Origin: Pogonophryne albipinna
Lineage: Eukaryota > Chordata > Actinopteri > Perciformes > Artedidraconidae
DNA: 64,000 bases
Assembly: GCA_028583405.1 (NCBI GenBank)
Contig: CM053243.1
Span: forward strand, 21,416,867-21,480,866
Direction: 5' to 3'
In this document: positions 47,037-63,194 of the stretch, one piece after another
How positions within the stretch are numbered: position 1 is the first letter of the stretch
Layout of the letters: each line of letters starts with the position of its first letter
Notes under the pieces: model-generated
Told to the model about the DNA's origin: nothing
The model's database searches: none
Seen by the model: only the letters and a program-made list of their open reading frames with translations
Program-made: the position numbers and the translations under genes

Positions 47037-48652
47037 GATCTAAAGGCAAGGGCTGGACAAGCTGCATGTCAAGGGTGCTTCAAACAGAAGTTATGTTTGA
47101 TAGTTTGAGCTGTTTGTAAGTTAACACCACGCACAAGTTCCTAGTACAACGGCTGTACTCACACTCGCATCAGTTGTAGCTTGTATTTGTTTCACACCCT
47201 CCTGTCGGGATGCTGACATATTGAGTCACATTGTACATGGCAGACACAGAACACATACATGAGGTGTAACACATTAGCTGGAGATACAGGCGTGGACAAC
47301 AGCTCATTGACAAATCAAAACTTGATTAGGTTATCCGAAATAACACACATAAACATGAACACTCAAAATTAAATAAAAGTATTATAACTTTGGATGAGAT
47401 GATCCAGATCTTCGGGCTGATAAGTGATTGTTAGGGAACAGTTATTGCTTTGTCATTTTAATATTTCCACATTTAATAGATGAGAATTCAGAAAAGTACA
47501 AATTAACTAATATAAATGTATTCAGACAATACGATTTATTGGTGCTAATACAGGATTTGTTACATTTTCAAACAAGGTCCAAGTCCCGAGTTGACTATAG
47601 TTGAATTAGTTTACTTGAATAAGCAGTTGTGTTGAACCAACATCTGATATGTTGACACGCTGTTGCATACGAGATATTGCTTGAAAGACAATTAAAATAA
47701 GTTGATAGAAAAGGAAAAAACATAAACACAAGAAAAGCACATTACACAATTAATATATATACATATAGATAGAATATGTAACAACGTGGCATGTTGGACA
47801 CCTGTTGTGCGTACAGTATATGTCGTCACTCTGCCATAGAATAAGTACTTAGCAGATATTGCTAGGATCAAGCAACCAAAACATTTCATCAGGAATGCTA
47901 ACGGAAAATGAAGAGGAAAAAGAGGTTTGGTACAAACAACTTCAGGGGATTGATATTAGATTTACTCTCAAACAAAACTGAGGTTATATCAGACATGTCC
48001 AAGGATGCAAATGAGCATCCTGGGTGGCAATATGACCAACTGTCTATTTACAATGTTAACCTAATACTTTCACAGAGTGCTGAAGTACACAAGTATTGCT
48101 CAAGGGAGTCTTGAAAGCTACACATAATACTATTATTGCATGCTCCTGTGATACTGTGTTTTTCTTTTACTATTCAGTACACAGTGCATCCTTCTTGGTG
48201 CATAGTTAGTTCATTCGTATTGCAAACTGGGTGTACTATTTTGGTCTCAATTGAGAAGATGCAGTGCTGCTAATTCAACATGATATCAGCTGAAATATGT
48301 CATACAGATGACAGAAAAAGCTGATGTGAGGTGAATAGTCAACAGAGATGCAGTGTCTAGAAGATGTATTGTGTTACTGTCCATTGAATGGCTGTGACAT
48401 TAGATAAGGGTTGAAGTTAAGATGATGCATTAAGTAGTGAGTCATATTATCAACACAGGACTGCAAATATAATGATTCCTGTTTTTTGTTAGTACCTTTT
48501 TATGTCTACCTTTATCCTCAGGTCTAAATAATAGCAAATTAAAAAAAAAAATATTCCATGCTGTGTATCTTTACCACTTTGGATTAAGCTGGCAAACAGA
48601 AAGTGCTAATGCTCTTTGCAACAAAGCTGTGGAGTCAGTGGGGACCGCAGGG

Positions 48653-51079
48653 TCAGATGATATAGTCTATCTCTGAGTACAGACTGTCTGTCAGTTCCTC
48701 TTCACTCGAGTCCTCTCCTTTAAGGCACATGGACCCTCGCCTGTCGAAAAGCAGAGCACCTCAGTGTAGTATTGGGGATAAAGACATTTAGTAAAATGCA
48801 TATAAAGCTTTAAAGGAATACTTCCCCCGTTTTTAAATGGAGTCATTACACCGTGTGTCCTTTAGATATTGAAGAAAACGTTTATTTCTAGTGCCTCCGC
48901 CGTAAATAAAGAATCCAAAAAGGGAGAAAACACTCTTTACTAACTGATGTACAAGCAGGCTGTCTTTAATAACAAAACTATATCAAAACTAAAACTTGTG
49001 CAATATAATCTCATAAAGTCAAATGTTTTCAGTTGTATAATCACTACTTCCAAAACATAAGCTTTTTCACTAAACCTTACTATGTCATACACTTAAAAAG
49101 TCACGTTGGAGCAGGTGTGCTGTATGTTTTGAAAGTAGTGAACATATGATGATATAAATCAAACTTGGATTGTGCAACACACGTTGTGGAGGTTTTGTAA
49201 AAAGATGTTTGATGTGGTTTTGCTGTTGTTGAACGCTGCCCCCATTTACTTTAATTCATACAATACTTTTCTTCAGTTTTTGGATTTGTTATTCACCTTG
49301 GAGGCATGGGACAAAAACACAGTTCAAGGTAACACTGGGTGCGTAATTATAAACAAATGATAACTCAGAGGGTGAAGGATTCCTTTAATGTCATTTTGTA
49401 ATGATTTTATGAGAATAGATTACTCAAAAACAATGATATGCTATTATGTACTTCACTCACCCCAGATGCTGGCAGTGGAGATTTCCTGCACAGGGGCAAT
49501 GTTTCCTGGGTCCATCGTCCTGGACGTCCCAGGACAGCAGCTCCAGCAGGTGGTTGGAGGCCCCAAAGCAGCGCTCACGCTCAATGGGCTTGGTCGAGCA
49601 GACAGGGAAGAGCAGCGCTGAACACAAGGACAACACACAGATACATGTTGCGAGAGAATGCAGAGAATAGTTTAGCAGCATACAGTGAACAGTGTGCTGA
49701 ACTGTACCTTTGTGGAAAAGACAGCAGAGGTCCGGGCTGCAGTCGGTCTGATGTTCACAAGTGCTGCCCGCCTCTCCTTTTGTTGCATTCACACTGCACT
49801 GACCCCATACACACAGCTGGTCCCCACAGCACTCCTTATCCTTAGTGCAGGACTGAGAGAATAGAGAGAAAATGGTTTAAGCAGAAAGGTCAAAAGCACT
49901 CTTCTGACAAAAAGTTATAAAAACCTTAATCAAATTGCTATTTCATGGTGGCATTAATAAATAGGCAATGCGTGAGCACACACATCTTATTCAGGGAGTA
50001 ACCTTTATATACAAGATGAATGAAAATACCTTTAAAAAAAGCAAAGAAACTCACAGGTGACAAATGCAAAGTTTTACCACTAGATGGTTCTATATGATGT
50101 AGAGAAGCAAGGAAATGGACACAAGGAAAAATAAGAAAAAGAAAACATTGATGTACAGACAACATGACAGGAAAATAAAATAACAATTTAACCGCTAACG
50201 GCAGCTGCACCGTACCGCATGCATCAGGGCTATTTTTTTTATAAAGGATTGAAATACAAGTCTTGGATACGCCGGGCAGCTGCATTTGGTGTATAGAAAA
50301 CATTTTTCTCTGCAATAATAATTTCAGTCAATCAATGTTTTTAATTTTCCTAACCTTGCATTTACACAGGAATTACCTATACAGTCTATGATATCACCAA
50401 ACAGCCAAGATGTTAGTATGGTTAATCAAATTATCTTTGTGACACAGGTGTCTTAAAAGTTAAAAAGGCTGAAACTCACCCTGTGAATGACAATAATGAT
50501 CTATAGCGTGAGGTTTGCTAATTCTTTAAATTAAATATACATGAGATCCGTGGGTCACCTGGTCTCTGATAGCAGTAAGATAAGAACTTGTTCCTACACA
50601 ACCTTTATGAATTGTTAATTTGGGGATACGGGCAACAGTGTTCTGGTTATTTCCATGCAGAGTTTTCCAGTGCAGCATATGTGACGAGACACAGATCCTG
50701 TCCTCTATGTATTTATTATCAATGTACACTGTATCAGTGTTTGGCAGACTGCCAGCATCTTCATCTCTTTGCACTGCTTCTCTCTGCTACATAGTTCATC
50801 CAATGAAGACACTACAGAATAAGCAGCAGTAGGGTAGTCTTAAATAAAACCAATGGCTGACTCTCTAGAGAGAAGACTTTCATTACTGATATTATTTTAG
50901 TTGTAGACGTCCTTTGAGAGAGACAGCAGCGGGTAAAGAAGAGCTCATATTTAACCTTGACACATGATGTTCTTTCATGTGCACCTCATAGGACAGAGTG
51001 TTCACAAACAACACACTCCGGTTACACTTGTGGACACGCTGCAATGCAGTCCGAGTGAAACCCCAGCCCGCCGGAAGGG

Positions 51080-51149
<70 letters not shown>

Positions 51150-52758
51150 TGTTTGAAAGCAACATTTTAGAGAAAATAAATGCCAAAATAGTGCAGTCGT
51201 CCACATAAATGTAACTAAAGTTCACCTACCATATCGATTGCTTTACAAGGCAGACACTTGGAGTTGTGTGTGTCATGAAGGCAATATCGGTCCTTCCCAC
51301 AGTCTCCATCAGCACTGCATCCCTAGACACAAGAGAGAGGATTTACTTCTAACTCCAACACATGGAATAAGAAGGTTGTCTATGTTTCCATGAACATGAG
51401 TGATTTCCTGATGATCTACTCAAATCAATCAATACTCAAATTATGCATTTTATTGTAAAATATGCAAAGCAAATATCCGTATTAAAATGTCTGCCCACCC
51501 ATCAGTTTATCATGTGACTCTTTATTGAATATTTAAAGTTGCCACATATTTAAAAGGAGTTTTATTTTTAACTCTTGAAACTGGGACAGACTAGTGTCCC
51601 AAAGTACGTACAGTAGGTAAACATAATCCAGTTCTTCTGCCATTAAACAAAGTAAAACATTTTTTAATACAATAAAAATGTAGACTTGCAATATGCTAAG
51701 GTCATTATTATTCTGACAAGGTCATTCAGGTAATAGTTTTTATCTGGTGTGTTAAACAAACTCTAAAAATAAACATGTAAAAGTTATTAAGATGCAATAT
51801 GGTAACTTGCATTGGAAGCTTTTCCGTTCAGTGAATTCCCCCAAAAGCCAGTCAGCACTTTGAAAAATGCACTGCATAATTACAGGAACACACTGCACAT
51901 CCCACACACACTTTTTATCAGCTGGGCATTATCCCAAGTAGATGGCTGTTTAATGCTGGCAGACATTAAGACATATTGATCATTTTTTTACTTAAAGATA
52001 GATGTGTGTTCTGGTCCATATTATATAAGACCATAGGTAAATAGGAACAACTTACATTATCAATATTGTTCCCCAGGTCACTGAACTGGGCGTCTGTTGT
52101 AATGTTGTTCGTCTCCTTTGTGAAGATGGGACATCTGTTAGGTTTCATTCACAAAGGGAAACAAGCACAATCTCACTTTTGTTTACTGTTTTTAAACGTA
52201 CCCGTTCTACTGAGGTGTGGACGGATTCATTATCAGAAGCAGTTTCGTTGTGATGACTTGGAGGAAGGTTATTGGGATGAGGGCTGGAACTGTCACTCTC
52301 GTTGTCCTTCTAGAAGAATTGGAGAGATGATCAGATACAGATTTGAGGTCAAATTATGCATTAAGAAGTCACTCCCATATTCTAGCTCCTCCACTGCTGC
52401 TTTTTTTTTAACTGTCTATTCCTCACTAAAAATAGATCTCATTATACCAGCCAACTATGTATACAAATACACAGTTTTTATCTGAAGTGAGCAGTGAAAT
52501 AATGCCATGTCATGTAAAAACTAGATGCTGACTAACTGTCTGCCTACTTGATGAAACGCATCCTCAGGCCTGTGCTGCAGATCCTCTGGCAGCTGCTCCA
52601 CTTCCACAAACGTGCTGTCCTGCTCCGTGCCTCCCTGGACCGAATTATCCAGCAGGATGTGACTGATGCCTGAGTTCACAATCTCAGGGAGGATGCCATT
52701 GCAGACAGCCGTGAGAGCCAAGACTAGCAGTGCGACTTGCATCCCCATCCTCATCACC

Positions 52759-52760
<2 letters not shown>
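48653..52760 (-). CDS. dkk3: Dickkopf-related protein 3
   Basis: Seven exons on minus: 52760-52548, 52309-52202, 52115-52056, 51322-51230, 49852-49708, 49617-49461, 48740-48653; 287 residues (human about 350). Secreted glycoprotein of the dickkopf family; DKK3 is the divergent member without clear Wnt-receptor antagonism. Residues 1-22 are a signal peptide (MQVALLVLALTAVCNG). Exon 2 carries the DKK3 landmark NNLPPSHHNET with an N-glycosylation site. Ten cysteines of domain 1 run from GCSADGDCG to LCVWGQC. Ten more form the colipase-like domain 2 (STCEHQTDCSPDLCC to RGSMCLKG). The C-terminus is acidic and ends EIDYII, much shorter than in human. Exon 3's acceptor (AAAG) was chosen for phase; a stronger-looking CAG 17 bases upstream would break the frame. 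A second in-frame Met at 52826 would add a serine run. Tail to tail with usp47. Confidence 0.93.
51082..51154. repeat. (TG)n microsatellite in dkk3 intron 4
   Basis: Uninterrupted TG for about 60 bases, then TA and TT interruptions. It lies on the exon 5 side of exon 4, about 75 bases past that exon's donor. Confidence 0.95.
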
Positions 52761-52789
<29 letters not shown>

Positions 52790-52790
52790 A
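52761..52790 (-). repeat. CAG/AGC trinucleotide run touching the dkk3 start codon
   Basis: About ten trinucleotide units. On the dkk3 strand it reads CAG repeats running straight into ATG. Starting from the upstream in-frame Met (52826), it would encode a serine tract before the signal peptide. Confidence 0.9.
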
Positions 52791-54713
52791 CTGTGAGGAG
52801 GGTGTGGCTGTGATGCTGAGAATCAAACAGCGCCACAGCTGATATCCGTCACGGAGAGGTCATCACCTCATGCATAACCTCTCTTAAACAGGTACCAACT
52901 CACAGTAGCTGAAGCTGGTTTAAACTGGAATGTATGAAAAAAATCGTTTCTAAATGTAATTAATAAATTAGCCAAAGTGGCTATTTCAGTCAAAAATAAA
53001 CGTGTGTTCTGAAGTTAAAGCACTGTTTCCAACATGTTCAAATGCTGTGAGAATTAAAAAGAAAATTCACAAATCTCCATTGAATTGCGTAGAAAAATGT
53101 TTAAGGAAAAGAAGGAACAAGAAAGAAAAATTAAAGATCTAAAACGTGGACAAACTAAATCACAATTACCATGGGTTAGTGAGGAAATGTGTTTTCTTAC
53201 TTTTGGTGAACATTTATGCCCTGTGCAATAATACTATTGTAACCGTGCAACACACTGGTTATACGTTTTTATATTGTTTTCATTTTATTGTAATACTATT
53301 TATTGAAGTACAACGAACATATTTGACATACTATTTTGTATTTAATTTGTATTTAAAATGTTTCAATAACTTACAATCGAAGCAACTGGCGTAGACCTAC
53401 TCCAATTTCCCCCGGGGCTCAACGTATTTCCGAGTCTTAACTAGTCTCCTGTAGTTTCACAGCCTGACCTCAAGATGGCGACATTTGCTTTCATGGTAAA
53501 GATATTCAGACCAGGTTCTCCATTTTTTGCCCACTCATTTTCAGATTTTCAATGCTTTTGTCCATGTGCTGCGTGGACTGTAGTTTCTGCTGACACGCTG
53601 TAAAATGTGTAATGTGTTGACTGCGGTCCGGGCACGTATGGAGCCCAGGCGCAAAAATGAGGAACCACACCTGAAAGGCCAGTGTATTGTATCAGAAATA
53701 GGTTTCACTCTTTATATTCCCATTTATTTGGCCTGAGTGAGTCTAAGCTATTTCTTCATACAATTCATAAACATCACGATATTTCAGTTTAATCTCATGA
53801 ACAGGCTTTTACAAACATGTTAGTAAGGATTTAATAATCTAGTTTTTATTCAGTTTCTAACATTAAAAAGTCAGTTTAAATGAATACAGTCTATGATTAA
53901 ACCCCATGAATCCAACCTGTTGTGCAAGTAGTCATTTTGTCCTGCAGGCTATGTGGTCGGATGAGTATTGAACTATGTGTTTGGCATGAGGAAGTGTGGA
54001 TCCTCTGGATGAAAGAGAACTCACAGCAGCCCAGTAGCTGCTCTGCATAGCTGTGCTCAGGGATGTGTCCTGAGCCCCGCCCTCTAACACTGGACCCAGC
54101 TGCTCCATAGAGCTGCACAGAAACACTGCTGCCTGCTGTCAGGGACTGAGGACCGACACGCTGCTCACACACACACACTTCAGGACGGCGTGTGACCAAA
54201 AACACTGGAAAGAAGGAGAGTTCTAACTGATATATGTGGCAAGTCCTTTTGTTTTACACCTTATTTGTTATGTATTTCCTAAGTGACTGAGACACCTGAC
54301 AGAAGTGCTGTTGTCCTTATTTGAAAATGTTACCTGCGGTTGCAACTCCATCAAGTTTTTGGCTATGACCCCGGCAATGTTGTATTACAAGTTGTCGCTT
54401 AAACTGTTTTATCAAAGTAACCCACAGTTTACACCGGTATTACTCTTTGTATCAACTAGGAAGCTAATTACGAGCAAATGCAGTTTGTTCTGAAACGTGG
54501 CTTTAAAGCAAGGTATCATTTTTTGGGGAAGTTTAATGAACACGTGTTAAATCTCGTGTTGAGGACGCTGTCTGAGAAGAGTTAGGTATCTTCTGGAGTT
54601 CTCTCTGTTACGTGATAACACAACGGTTATATCCACTTGTGTAACCTGCATTTTTGTCATGCTGATGTGTATGCTATAAATCACATGGAGGCATACATCA
54701 CTGACTTTCAAAC
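52791..54713. other. dkk3 promoter side and spacer
   Basis: Contains AAGATGGCGAC at 53472-53482, a YY1-like element. Its ATG opens a 7-codon frame ending exactly at a GTAAAG donor (53496). A GC-box-bearing stretch follows near 54.07 kb. A minus-strand frame at 53897-54205 lacks any recognisable feature. No established gene. Confidence 0.4.
54074..54082. promoter_or_regulatory. GC box (GCCCCGCCC)
   Basis: Sp1/KLF-type motif in a locally GC-rich 150-base stretch, otherwise rare in this region. It may belong to a promoter or non-coding first exon on the plus strand. Confidence 0.3.
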
Positions 54714-57700
54714 ATGCCTCCCGGCCAACCCATTCAAAACTGGATTCACAGTGTGTCTGTCAATTCAAAGGAACAGGTACATCCAGATTATTGTAATCCC
54801 GTGCTAATGCTTTTGGTTGTTGTTGTTTAAAAAAAATCCAACCATTAAGTAAAAGTTAATGTTGTTCTGTCAACAGGCTCATAAACTCTTCTGACTCCAC
54901 CAGCGTTCACACTGTAAAGCCCTCCTCCTGTCTCTGTGGTTGTAATGGCACACACTGCATATTAAAGCAAGGTGTGGTGCTGTCGCGTTACTGAATGAAG
55001 TTTAAACAGAAACTGCTACTGTTAATGTTTTCTAGTGTGTCTACAGGCAAGGAAACATAGCCACTGCTATTGATCAAATACACAGATTAACTTTTGATAA
55101 ACACCGGTTTCGATGAAGCAGGAAAAAACATGTTGTTTTTTTCCGATTCATTCAGAAAAAAAGCTTGTATAGCTCCCACGTTTCCACATACCGCATGAAC
55201 TCAGTCCGGTGTGACTCATACGTCTTGCAAGATGATACATGATTTGTTCGGCAACATTTTTAAGGAGGGTCAACAGAGTCATACAAACAGTGAGCTCTAC
55301 TTCCCATTGTTGTGTGAGCAATCATTTCCTGTCTACTCTAACACTGTCTAGGATACAGCTTGCCCTTATATCAGACTGTAAAATCCACATTTTATTGCAG
55401 AAAGATTTTGCCAGTGAACATGCTAACATCTAAACATCGTCCTTAACATTTTTGTTCTAAACACTGATGGTGCATGTGATTTATGCTCCCGGTGTTCAAC
55501 AACCTCTTTGCGCAAACAGCAACCACTGTTCTCTTCTTACTGGAATTCCCCTCCTAGTTTTTTTGTGTAATTCATGTGCTATGTTATAAATATATGGAAA
55601 GACAATGTCAACAGTGTATTTCTCAAGAGACAAGTACTCTTTTGGCGATAGTTTATCAACAGTGTTTTTTTGTAGACGTAGCTGCAAGGCTTCTGTTCTG
55701 AAGCCCAGTGATTACAGGTTTAACTCTGAATCATGTTCTCCTCCTTCCAACAAACACAGTCACCCAAGAGCGGAGAGAACATACAAACATCTGCAGATCA
55801 CAAGGCTGTACGAGCAAATACAACTAATGTCCTGGACTTCCCTGTAACCACCATGAGATATTGGTGTATCAAACCACTTCAGTTGACATTGACAGTCCAT
55901 ACAAACTTCCACATTTTTTAAACAGACTTTGTTTGTTGGTGGAGTGTTTGAAAAGAGCTCCATGGCATCAGCACCGCTTCAGTAGCTTACAACTACCAAT
56001 GCCTGTGCCAGCCTTTTATTTTCAGGTTGTAATTAACAGCTTTACTGGAGTTTAACTTAAAAACAGTGTGGCGATAAAAAAGCCATCGAGGCCTAAATTA
56101 TGATGACAGAAAACCTAAAAATAATACCTCGTCTTTTAGATGCAATCTATTCCATTTAAAGTCTCCTGCAAGATTATCCCACAAGTCTCAGTGCTTACTT
56201 CAGTCTTTAAGTTGCTCCTACTGTAAAATCTTTACCATTGCCAATGATTTCAATTCCTCTTTGTCACAAGGAGAACAGGAAAACAACTACTGTGAAGTCC
56301 ACTGAGACAAATGTAACATTTGTGATATTGGGCGATATAAATAAACATTGATTGATTGATACGGGCCTGATTTTCATGAAACTTTTTGAACCCATCCATT
56401 AGGGCTGCACGATTTTGGGAAAAAATCTAATTGCGATTTTTCTGACAAATATTGCGATTGCGATTCGAATTGCGATATTTGTTTTTAAGCGACCCAACGG
56501 AAGTTTATTGTAAAATGCGGCCATATCTCCGGCTAGGAAGGTCGTATCAACATACTCCCGTCTCTAGCACCCCCGCAGAGCTACGAGTGAAAGAACTAAA
56601 CTTACATGAAACTTCCGTTGGGTTGCTTTAAAGTCAAGCTTCAGTTAAAGATTCACCCTTTTAGATGTAGAACATGTGATGGAGCATTACTAACCTGACT
56701 CAGATGGTTTGTTTCACCAAACTATCTAGGAAAGCTCCATTGGAAGCCATTTGGAAAGGGCAGGCACTTTCAAAAGCACTTGGCAGGTGATTGGATCAAT
56801 CTGTCTATCACCTTCTATCATGGGCCACTTCTGATTGATTAACAATGGTTGGTACATGTGGAGCACAGCACTTCTGATTCGTGTGGATGACTGACACACA
56901 AGAAGAAAAAAAAAAATTGTAAAAAAAAAAAAAAGTTACAAAAAATTGCAGGCTTTGCGATTTGATAATCGCATCATCTCGAATCGCGATTTCGATTTAA
57001 AATCGATTAATCGTTCAGCCCTACCATCCATTTCAAAATTGGTCCAAATCAGCGGGTGGATACCTGAGTTATTTTTCAACAAATGAAAGACCTAGTGAGT
57101 GAGCGAATCAGTACAATACTTCTGATTCATAAAGATATGTGAGGATGTAATGCTGTGGATGGAAACAATGTAACTGTTTCACACAGCCTGATAAACAGAC
57201 TGTGAGTGGAAGCTTGTGCTCATTATTGTCAGGGAGGTGTTGTAAACTTTCTCCTTCCTCTCTGCAATATGTTTCCTTCCTGGTTCCACAGCATTAAAAA
57301 ACCGGACACATGTGTCCAGGAACCAGCAGAGGTGGTGCATGTTGTTCCCTTTTTGCCTGCTAGCCTGTAAACGTCAACAAATATGTAAGCTCTCTTCAAA
57401 GCTGCTACATCCCAAGATATGTCATGACATACAACTATACCATAGCACCCCTCGAGATAGAGCCACTGAAGGAGGGACAAGGAGACTTTGCTGTGGTAAA
57501 GTCACAGCAGGATATCATTAACCCGTTCCAGCTGGTCAGTGAGGAGCACGCTGAAAAGGGTTTAAACTTATCTGAGTCATGCTTTAAAATCACAGAGGTG
57601 GAATTGTACAGAGGCAGCTCTCCTCTGAGCTTTGATCTAGACAGGAAAACAGACTCTCTGCAGGAGAAGTTTGGAAGGGAGGCATCTGAAGGAGAATGCA

Positions 57701-57798
57701 CTAAGTGTAAAATAAGGCTTTGTATCTCTTCCTCAGAGCATCACCATGATGCATCGCTCAACTACCAAAACACTTCTAATGTTACAGCAAGTCCATAG
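54714..57798 (+). CDS. Candidate unrecognised gene, three phase-0 exons
   Basis: I do not recognise this protein. Best supported is the 3' exon, 57364-57798. It follows a pyrimidine-rich acceptor (cctttttgcctgctag) and is open for 144 codons. Its composition is protein-like, with motifs such as SSLQSCYIPRYVMTYN, QQDIINPFQLVSEEHAEKG and SSPLSFDLDRKTDSLQEKFG, and ends NTSNVTASP. A candidate middle exon, 55760-55843 (acceptor AACACAG, donor GTAACC), encodes SPKSGENIQ...NVLDFP. A candidate first exon, 54714-54776, begins MPPGQPIQNWIHSV and ends at a GTACAT donor; TATAAA lies 39 bases before its ATG. All three are phase 0 and join to 193 residues. There is no signal peptide, membrane span or known domain. 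Human gene order would put MICAL2 here, but I see no MICAL-like motif. It may be part of a longer gene, or chance. Confidence 0.35.
56280..56361 (+). repeat. LINE 3' tail fragment
   Basis: Reads 'cactgagacaaatgtaacat...gggcgatataaataaac' and ends in ATTGATTGATTGAT, the tandem tail typical of fish L2/Rex-type elements. It lies about 30 bases before the hAT-like element at 56400. Confidence 0.6.
56400..57023. mobile_element. hAT-like element (outer)
   Basis: Terminal inverted repeats TAGGGCTGCACGATT / AATCGTTCAGCCCTA (one mismatch). Exact 8-bp duplication CCATCCAT at 56392-56399 and 57024-57031. The interior is built from ATTGCGATT/AATCGCGAT motifs and A-runs, as in the 'AGGGCTGCACGAT' family of fish hAT elements. 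624 bases, non-coding. It hosts a nested insertion. Confidence 0.9.
56489..56626. mobile_element. Small element nested in the 56400-57023 hAT
   Basis: Termini GCGACCCAACGGAAGTTT and AAACTTCCGTTGGGTTGC are inverted repeats with one mismatch. TTTAA flanks both sides (56484-56488 and 56627-56631). 138 bases. The 5-bp TTTAA flank differs from the 8-bp hAT pattern, so this is probably another superfamily. Confidence 0.75.
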
Positions 57799-61988
<4,190 letters not shown>

Positions 61989-63186
61989 TAGTGTTAGTTT
62001 CGTTGACTAAAACTATGACGAAATATGTTCGTCAACGACCTTTTTTTCCATGACGAAAACGAGACGATGACGAGACGGCACCGACGGCAGTAAACAATAA
62101 CTGTAACGAAATCATCATGCAATATCGTTGACGAAAAGTGACGAGACGAAAATGTAGTTTACTAAATAAAAACTATGCCAAAATCTCTCTTTACTTTCGT
62201 TGACGAAAAATGAGGAGACGAAATATTCTCAAAGATAACGTTACATCTCTGATAGTCAGTTTTTCTCCCAGCAGTTCCATTTCCGGTGCTGCGGCAGGGC
62301 AGCAGCTGTGTGTCTGTGGTGCGCGCGGCGGTAGATTTGAATTACACCGGGCAGCGGCACACTGTGAACTGTCAGGAAGACTCGGGTCTAACTCATGGTC
62401 TAACTAACCTTATTTAACAGAAAATAAAATGGCAACAACAGGGCTTGGGAGCAGTGGTCGCACTCGCGTTAGCCGAATACCCCCCGTCAGCGCGAGTGAG
62501 TGATAAATTGTGCACTCGACGGATAATAATGGATTATGACGGAAATGTTACAATCCTGTCCGTCAAAATGACTGACAACGAAAAAGTCTAAAGCCACCAC
62601 TGCTTGGGAGAAAGAAACAATGTGATATTTGGGCCCATTTTTGCTACAATGAGGCGGAGAAAAAAAGCGAATGCATTGTTTCATCAGAAGGGAAGCAATG
62701 TGGCCATAACACTGGTAAAAACACCACAAACCTGACCAGATACTCTCTGCAAAGCTGCATTCTTAATCATTCAACCTGTGTTTTTCATCAAATAAGGACA
62801 AGATATAATGTTATTTATTTATATATACTAAAATGACAAATTATTGGTTTTGGCCAGACTAGTTTGACTGAAATGTTCTATATAATCTGATGACTAAAAA
62901 AGACTCAACAGTTTTCATTGACAAAAAGTAGACTAAAATAATTAGTTTTCTTTGACTAAAATAAGACTAAAATGCTCAGACTTTTAGTCGACTAAATCTT
63001 GACTAAAATGTTTACTGTTTTAGTCGACTAAAATAAGACTAAAATGCTCAGACTTTTAGTCGACTAAAACTTGACTAAATAAAAACAGGATGAAGGTGAC
63101 TAAATATGACTAAAACTAAAAAGGAAATTTAACACAGGACTAAGACTAAAAACTAAATTAAAAAATAGCTGACGAAATTAACACTA
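61989..63186. mobile_element. hAT-like element (outer), 'TAGTGTTA-TTTCGT' family
   Basis: Ends TAGTGTTAGTTTCGT and the complement of ACGAAATTAACACTA, inverted with one mismatch. Exact 8-bp duplication CTCTGAAG at 61981-61988 and 63187-63194. The interior has many GACGAAA and GACTAAAA motifs, including a near-exact internal duplication of 'agactaaaatgctcagac' plus 'ttttagtcgactaaa' (62966 and 63037 regions). 1198 bases. No transposase frame seen. It hosts a nested insertion. Confidence 0.9.
62452..62602. mobile_element. Short hAT-like element nested in the 61989-63186 hAT
   Basis: 151 bases with a 7-base inverted end CAGTGGT / ACCACTG and exact 8-bp duplication CTTGGGAG (62444-62451 and 62603-62610). 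The interior contains CGCACTCGCG...CGCGAGTGAG, an inverted subterminal pair. The host sequence is contiguous when it is removed. Confidence 0.8.
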
Positions 63187-63194
63187 CTCTGAAG

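Larger units (their letters stand above)
45668..48652. other. Convergent 3' UTRs of usp47 (+) and dkk3 (-)
   Basis: No coding exon is seen. The plus-strand half has T/C-rich 3' UTR-like sequence with a short CTG run near 46720. Candidate poly(A) signals from the two strands meet near 47.0 kb, so most of this interval is probably transcribed as the 3' UTR of one gene or the other. Confidence 0.55.
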
